From contig NC_079491.1 in assembly GCF_020520425.1 (NCBI RefSeq), positions 62,001 through 126,000 of the forward strand: a DNA stretch of 64,000 nucleotides. Reading direction: 5' to 3'. The first letter of the stretch is position 1; every line of letters starts with the position of its first letter. This document shows positions 61,464 to 64,000 of the stretch, one piece after another. The stretch is from Spinacia oleracea (taxonomy: Eukaryota > Streptophyta > Magnoliopsida > Caryophyllales > Amaranthaceae). The notes beneath the pieces were generated by a model, which saw nothing but the letters and a program-made list of their open reading frames with translations, did not search any database and was not told where the DNA came from. The position numbers and the translations under genes were made by a program.

Positions 61464-64000
61464 TCATCCAATGGGCCTCAAGCCCATCCCCTCCGACGTT
61501 TCCAAAACTAGTTTCTTACATAGGCCTTTCGTTAACGGATCCGCGATGTTCTTTTCGGACTTGACATAGTCCAGTGATATCACTCCACTTGACAGCAATT
61601 CTTTGACAGCCTTGTGCCTCAAACGAATGTGTCTTTTCTTTCCATTGTAGGCTTGGTTGTTTGCCACGTCAATAGCAGATTGCGAATCACAATGAAGTGC
61701 AACTGAAGGAGCTGGCTTCCCCCACAGTGGAATATCTGCAAGCACGTTCCTCAACCATTCTGCCTCATGACCTGCCAATTCAAGAGCAATAAACTCAGAT
61801 TCCATAGTAGACATAGCAGTACAAGATTGCTTACAGGATTTCCAAGAGACAGCTCCACCCCCTAGGGTGAAGACATAACCACTAGTGGAGTTGACTTCAT
61901 CATTTCCGGATACCCAGTTGGCATCACAATAACCCTCCAATGCTCCTGGAAATTTGGAGTAGTGCAATCCCCAATCCATGGTACCCCTTAGGTACCTAAG
62001 CAATCGCCTTAACGCACCCCAATGCTCATTGCTTGGGTTATGGGTGTACCTGCTCAATCTACTTACAGAATAGGCAATGTCAGGTCTGGTATAGTTCATG
62101 AGAAACATGACACTACCAATAATTTTAGCATACTCAGATTGACAAACAGGATCACCTTTGTTTTTCTTTAAATGAATGCTTATATCATAAGGGGTCTTGA
62201 TTGGATCGACATAAAATGAATCAAACTTTTTAAGAAGCTTTTCAACATAGTGAGCTTGGCTGAGACAAATGCCATTTGGAGTTCTAATAATTTTCACTCC
62301 CAAAATCACATCTGCCTCACCCATATCTTTCATTTCAAATTTTGAACTCAAAAATTCTTTTGTTTCATTCACTCGATCCAAATCAGTACCAAAAATTAGC
62401 ATGTCATCCACATAAAGACAAATAATCACACAACCAGAAGAATCATGTTTATAATAAACGCAAGAATCACCTTCATTTACATGATAGCCATTACTAGTCA
62501 TCGTCTTGTCAAACTTGTCATGCCATTGCTTAGGCGCTTGCTTAAGCCCATACAATGACTTGACCAGTTTACAAACTTTGTTTTCTTGACCTGGAACAAC
62601 AAAACCTTCAGGTTGAACCATATAAATCTCTTCATCTAAATCACCATTTAAAAATGCAGTTTTCACATCCATTTGATGCACAACAAGATCATGAATGCAT
62701 GCAAGAGCAATTAAGGTTCTAATGGTTGCAATCTTAGTTACAGGAGAGTATGTATCAAAATAATCAATGCCATGTTTTTGAGTAAAACCCCTTACCACAA
62801 TCCTGGCCTTATATTTATCAATGGACCCACATGATTTCAACTTTTTTCTAAAAATCCACTTACAGGTGATGGGTTTACAACCTCTAGGCAGATCAACCAA
62901 TTCCCAAGTATTATTACTTAGGATTGACTGAAGTTCGCTATCAATGGCCTCTTTCCAGAAAACTGCATCAACCGACCTCATTGCCTCTTCATAGGTTCTA
63001 GGGTCGTCTTCTAGGATAAATACATACACAAAATCATCAGTGATCAAGAAAGGTTCAGTTAGGAAAGCAGTAACAAAATCATCACCATAACTTGTTTCCT
63101 TTCTTGCCCTTTTGCTTCTCCTTGGTTCTAAATCAGACTCATTATTAGTAGTGGAACAAGGAGCAATGGGTAAAGCATTAGAGGTGCTAGAGGATGGTAC
63201 ATCATTACTAATGCAAGAGATCTTTAAAGGAAAAGTGTTTTCAAAAAACTCAGCATCTCTTGCTTCAATAATGTTACCACTTGCATAAGAGTTGTTAGCA
63301 CCTTTAACTAAAAAACGATAAGCAGAACTTTGATAAGCATAACCAATAAAGATAGAATCAACCGTTTTGGGACCAATCTTGTCTCTTTTGAAACTAGGTA
63401 AGGCAACCTTTGCTAAGCACCCCCACACTTTCAAGTATTTCAGGCTTGGTGCTCGACCTTTCCATAGCTCATATGGGGTCTTGTCCAGCTTCTTGTGAGG
63501 CACCCTGTTCAAAACATGACAAGCAGAAAGAATAGCTTCCCCCCACATATTATCAGGAAGCCCAGAACTAATAAACATTGAATTCATCATATTTTTTAAA
63601 GTTCTGTTTTTCCTTTCAGCAATCCCGTTTTGTTCGGGTGTGTAAGGAGCTGTTGTTTCGTGAACTATACCATTCTGTTCACAAAACGCCTTAAGAGTGG
63701 TAGGGTCATACTCACCCCCCCTATCACTCCTAAGTCTCTTGATTTTCCTGTCTAGCTGGTTTTCAACTTCAGCCTTGTACTTGAGGAACATCTCCTCAGC
63801 CTCATCCTTAGACCTGAGAAGATAAACCATGGTGAATCTAGAGCAGTCATCAACAAAAGTAATGTAATATCTTTTACCGCCCCTGCTTTCATAGTTTTTA
63901 AAATCCCCCAAGTCACTATGAACAAGTTCTAGTACTTCTGTCTGTCTATCTATTGATTTAAAGGGTTTCTTTGCAAATTTTGCTTCAACACATACTTCAC
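61464..64000 (-). CDS. Ty1/copia Pol polyprotein (integrase, reverse transcriptase, RNase H), partial
   Basis: One open frame from the right edge to a stop at 61464, with 815 residues downstream of 63911 and about 29 more codons up to the edge; there is no real start inside the window. Integrase: HSDLGD just upstream of residue 1, D63 in RSDRGGEY and E99 in NGIAERKN, keeping the DD35E spacing. Reverse transcriptase: WIFRKK at 353-358, [11 protein letters not shown] at 413-423, YVDDMLIF at 500-507. RNase H: YCDANW at 661-666, STMESEF at 701-707, CDSQSA at 741-746, and ADPLTKGL near the end. Order IN-RT-RH identifies copia; Tork-like by general look. All key residues are present and no stop occurs, so the enzyme part looks functional. 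Confidence 0.96.
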   Translation of the reverse strand, partial: EVCVEAKFAKKPFKSIDRQTEVLELVHSDLGDFKNYESRGGKRYYITFVDDCSRFTMVYLLRSKDEAEEMFLKYKAEVENQLDRKIKRLRSDRGGEYDPTTLKAFCEQNGIVHETTAPYTPEQNGIAERKNRTLKNMMNSMFISSGLPDNMWGEAILSACHVLNRVPHKKLDKTPYELWKGRAPSLKYLKVWGCLAKVALPSFKRDKIGPKTVDSIFIGYAYQSSAYRFLVKGANNSYASGNIIEARDAEFFENTFPLKISCISNDVPSSSTSNALPIAPCSTTNNESDLEPRRSKRARKETSYGDDFVTAFLTEPFLITDDFVYVFILEDDPRTYEEAMRSVDAVFWKEAIDSELQSILSNNTWELVDLPRGCKPITCKWIFRKKLKSCGSIDKYKARIVVRGFTQKHGIDYFDTYSPVTKIATIRTLIALACIHDLVVHQMDVKTAFLNGDLDEEIYMVQPEGFVVPGQENKVCKLVKSLYGLKQAPKQWHDKFDKTMTSNGYHVNEGDSCVYYKHDSSGCVIICLYVDDMLIFGTDLDRVNETKEFLSSKFEMKDMGEADVILGVKIIRTPNGICLSQAHYVEKLLKKFDSFYVDPIKTPYDISIHLKKNKGDPVCQSEYAKIIGSVMFLMNYTRPDIAYSVSRLSRYTHNPSNEHWGALRRLLRYLRGTMDWGLHYSKFPGALEGYCDANWVSGNDEVNSTSGYVFTLGGGAVSWKSCKQSCTAMSTMESEFIALELAGHEAEWLRNVLADIPLWGKPAPSVALHCDSQSAIDVANNQAYNGKKRHIRLRHKAVKELLSSGVISLDYVKSEKNIADPLTKGLCKKLVLETSEGMGLRPIG

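Overview
The window is repeat-rich nuclear DNA from a flowering plant. Evidence: plant-type PIF/Harbinger, hAT, MULE and Stowaway-like elements, Ty3/gypsy and Ty1/copia LTR retrotransposons with initiator-Met tRNA type primer sites, intron-rich AT-biased genes and a plant-style ULP1 protease. The recurring short motif ACTCCGTA and the general style hint at Caryophyllales (beet, spinach, quinoa relatives), but that is only a guess. No tRNA, rRNA, CRISPR array or bacterial-type operon was seen.

Region 1 (1-26735) is a head-to-tail tandem array of a ~9.27 kb unit: a partial unit 1-8188 cut by the window edge, then 8189-17459 (9271 bp) and 17460-26735 (9276 bp). Each complete unit carries a multi-exon ULP1-type (C48) cysteine protease gene on the minus strand and, ~1.3 kb upstream of its start, a complete 4.05 kb PIF/Harbinger transposon on the plus strand. 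The transposon has TAA target duplications, a DDE transposase with all three catalytic residues, and a Myb/SANT-like partner gene broken by one frame offset shared by all copies. About ten differences between units were noticed by eye. The unit junction lies within about 5 bp of a hAT-like terminus, and the array ends abruptly at 26735 in single-copy DNA.

Region 2 (26736-28944) is AT-rich with no recognisable gene. It holds a Stowaway-like MITE and a small element ending in palindromes.

Region 3 (28945-52619) is a nest of retrotransposons. Two older, oppositely oriented LTR fragments of a gypsy family are the base. They are interrupted by: a complete 10.8 kb gypsy (Tekay/Del-like) element on the minus strand, with long LTRs that look identical, TSD GGCAA, a decayed gag-pol and an intact extra ORF between primer site and gag; a 1.04 kb non-autonomous hAT element with TSD TACATAAT; and a complete 9.5 kb Sirevirus-like copia element on the plus strand, with LTRs that look identical, TSD ATGAT and no recognisable protein-coding domain.

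Region 4 (52620-58448) begins with the 3' exons of a hAT transposase cut by the LTR. It continues with a 388 bp MULE-type element (9 bp TSD), a ~3.9 kb solo LTR (TSD GCTTG), a TE fragment and a 558 bp MULE-type element (9 bp TSD).

Region 5 (58449-64000) has the first coding exon of a probable paladin-like phosphatase gene on the plus strand. Its presumed first intron contains short tandem repeats, a MITE end and a Ty1/copia element in reverse orientation, whose intact pol (integrase, reverse transcriptase, RNase H) runs off the right edge.
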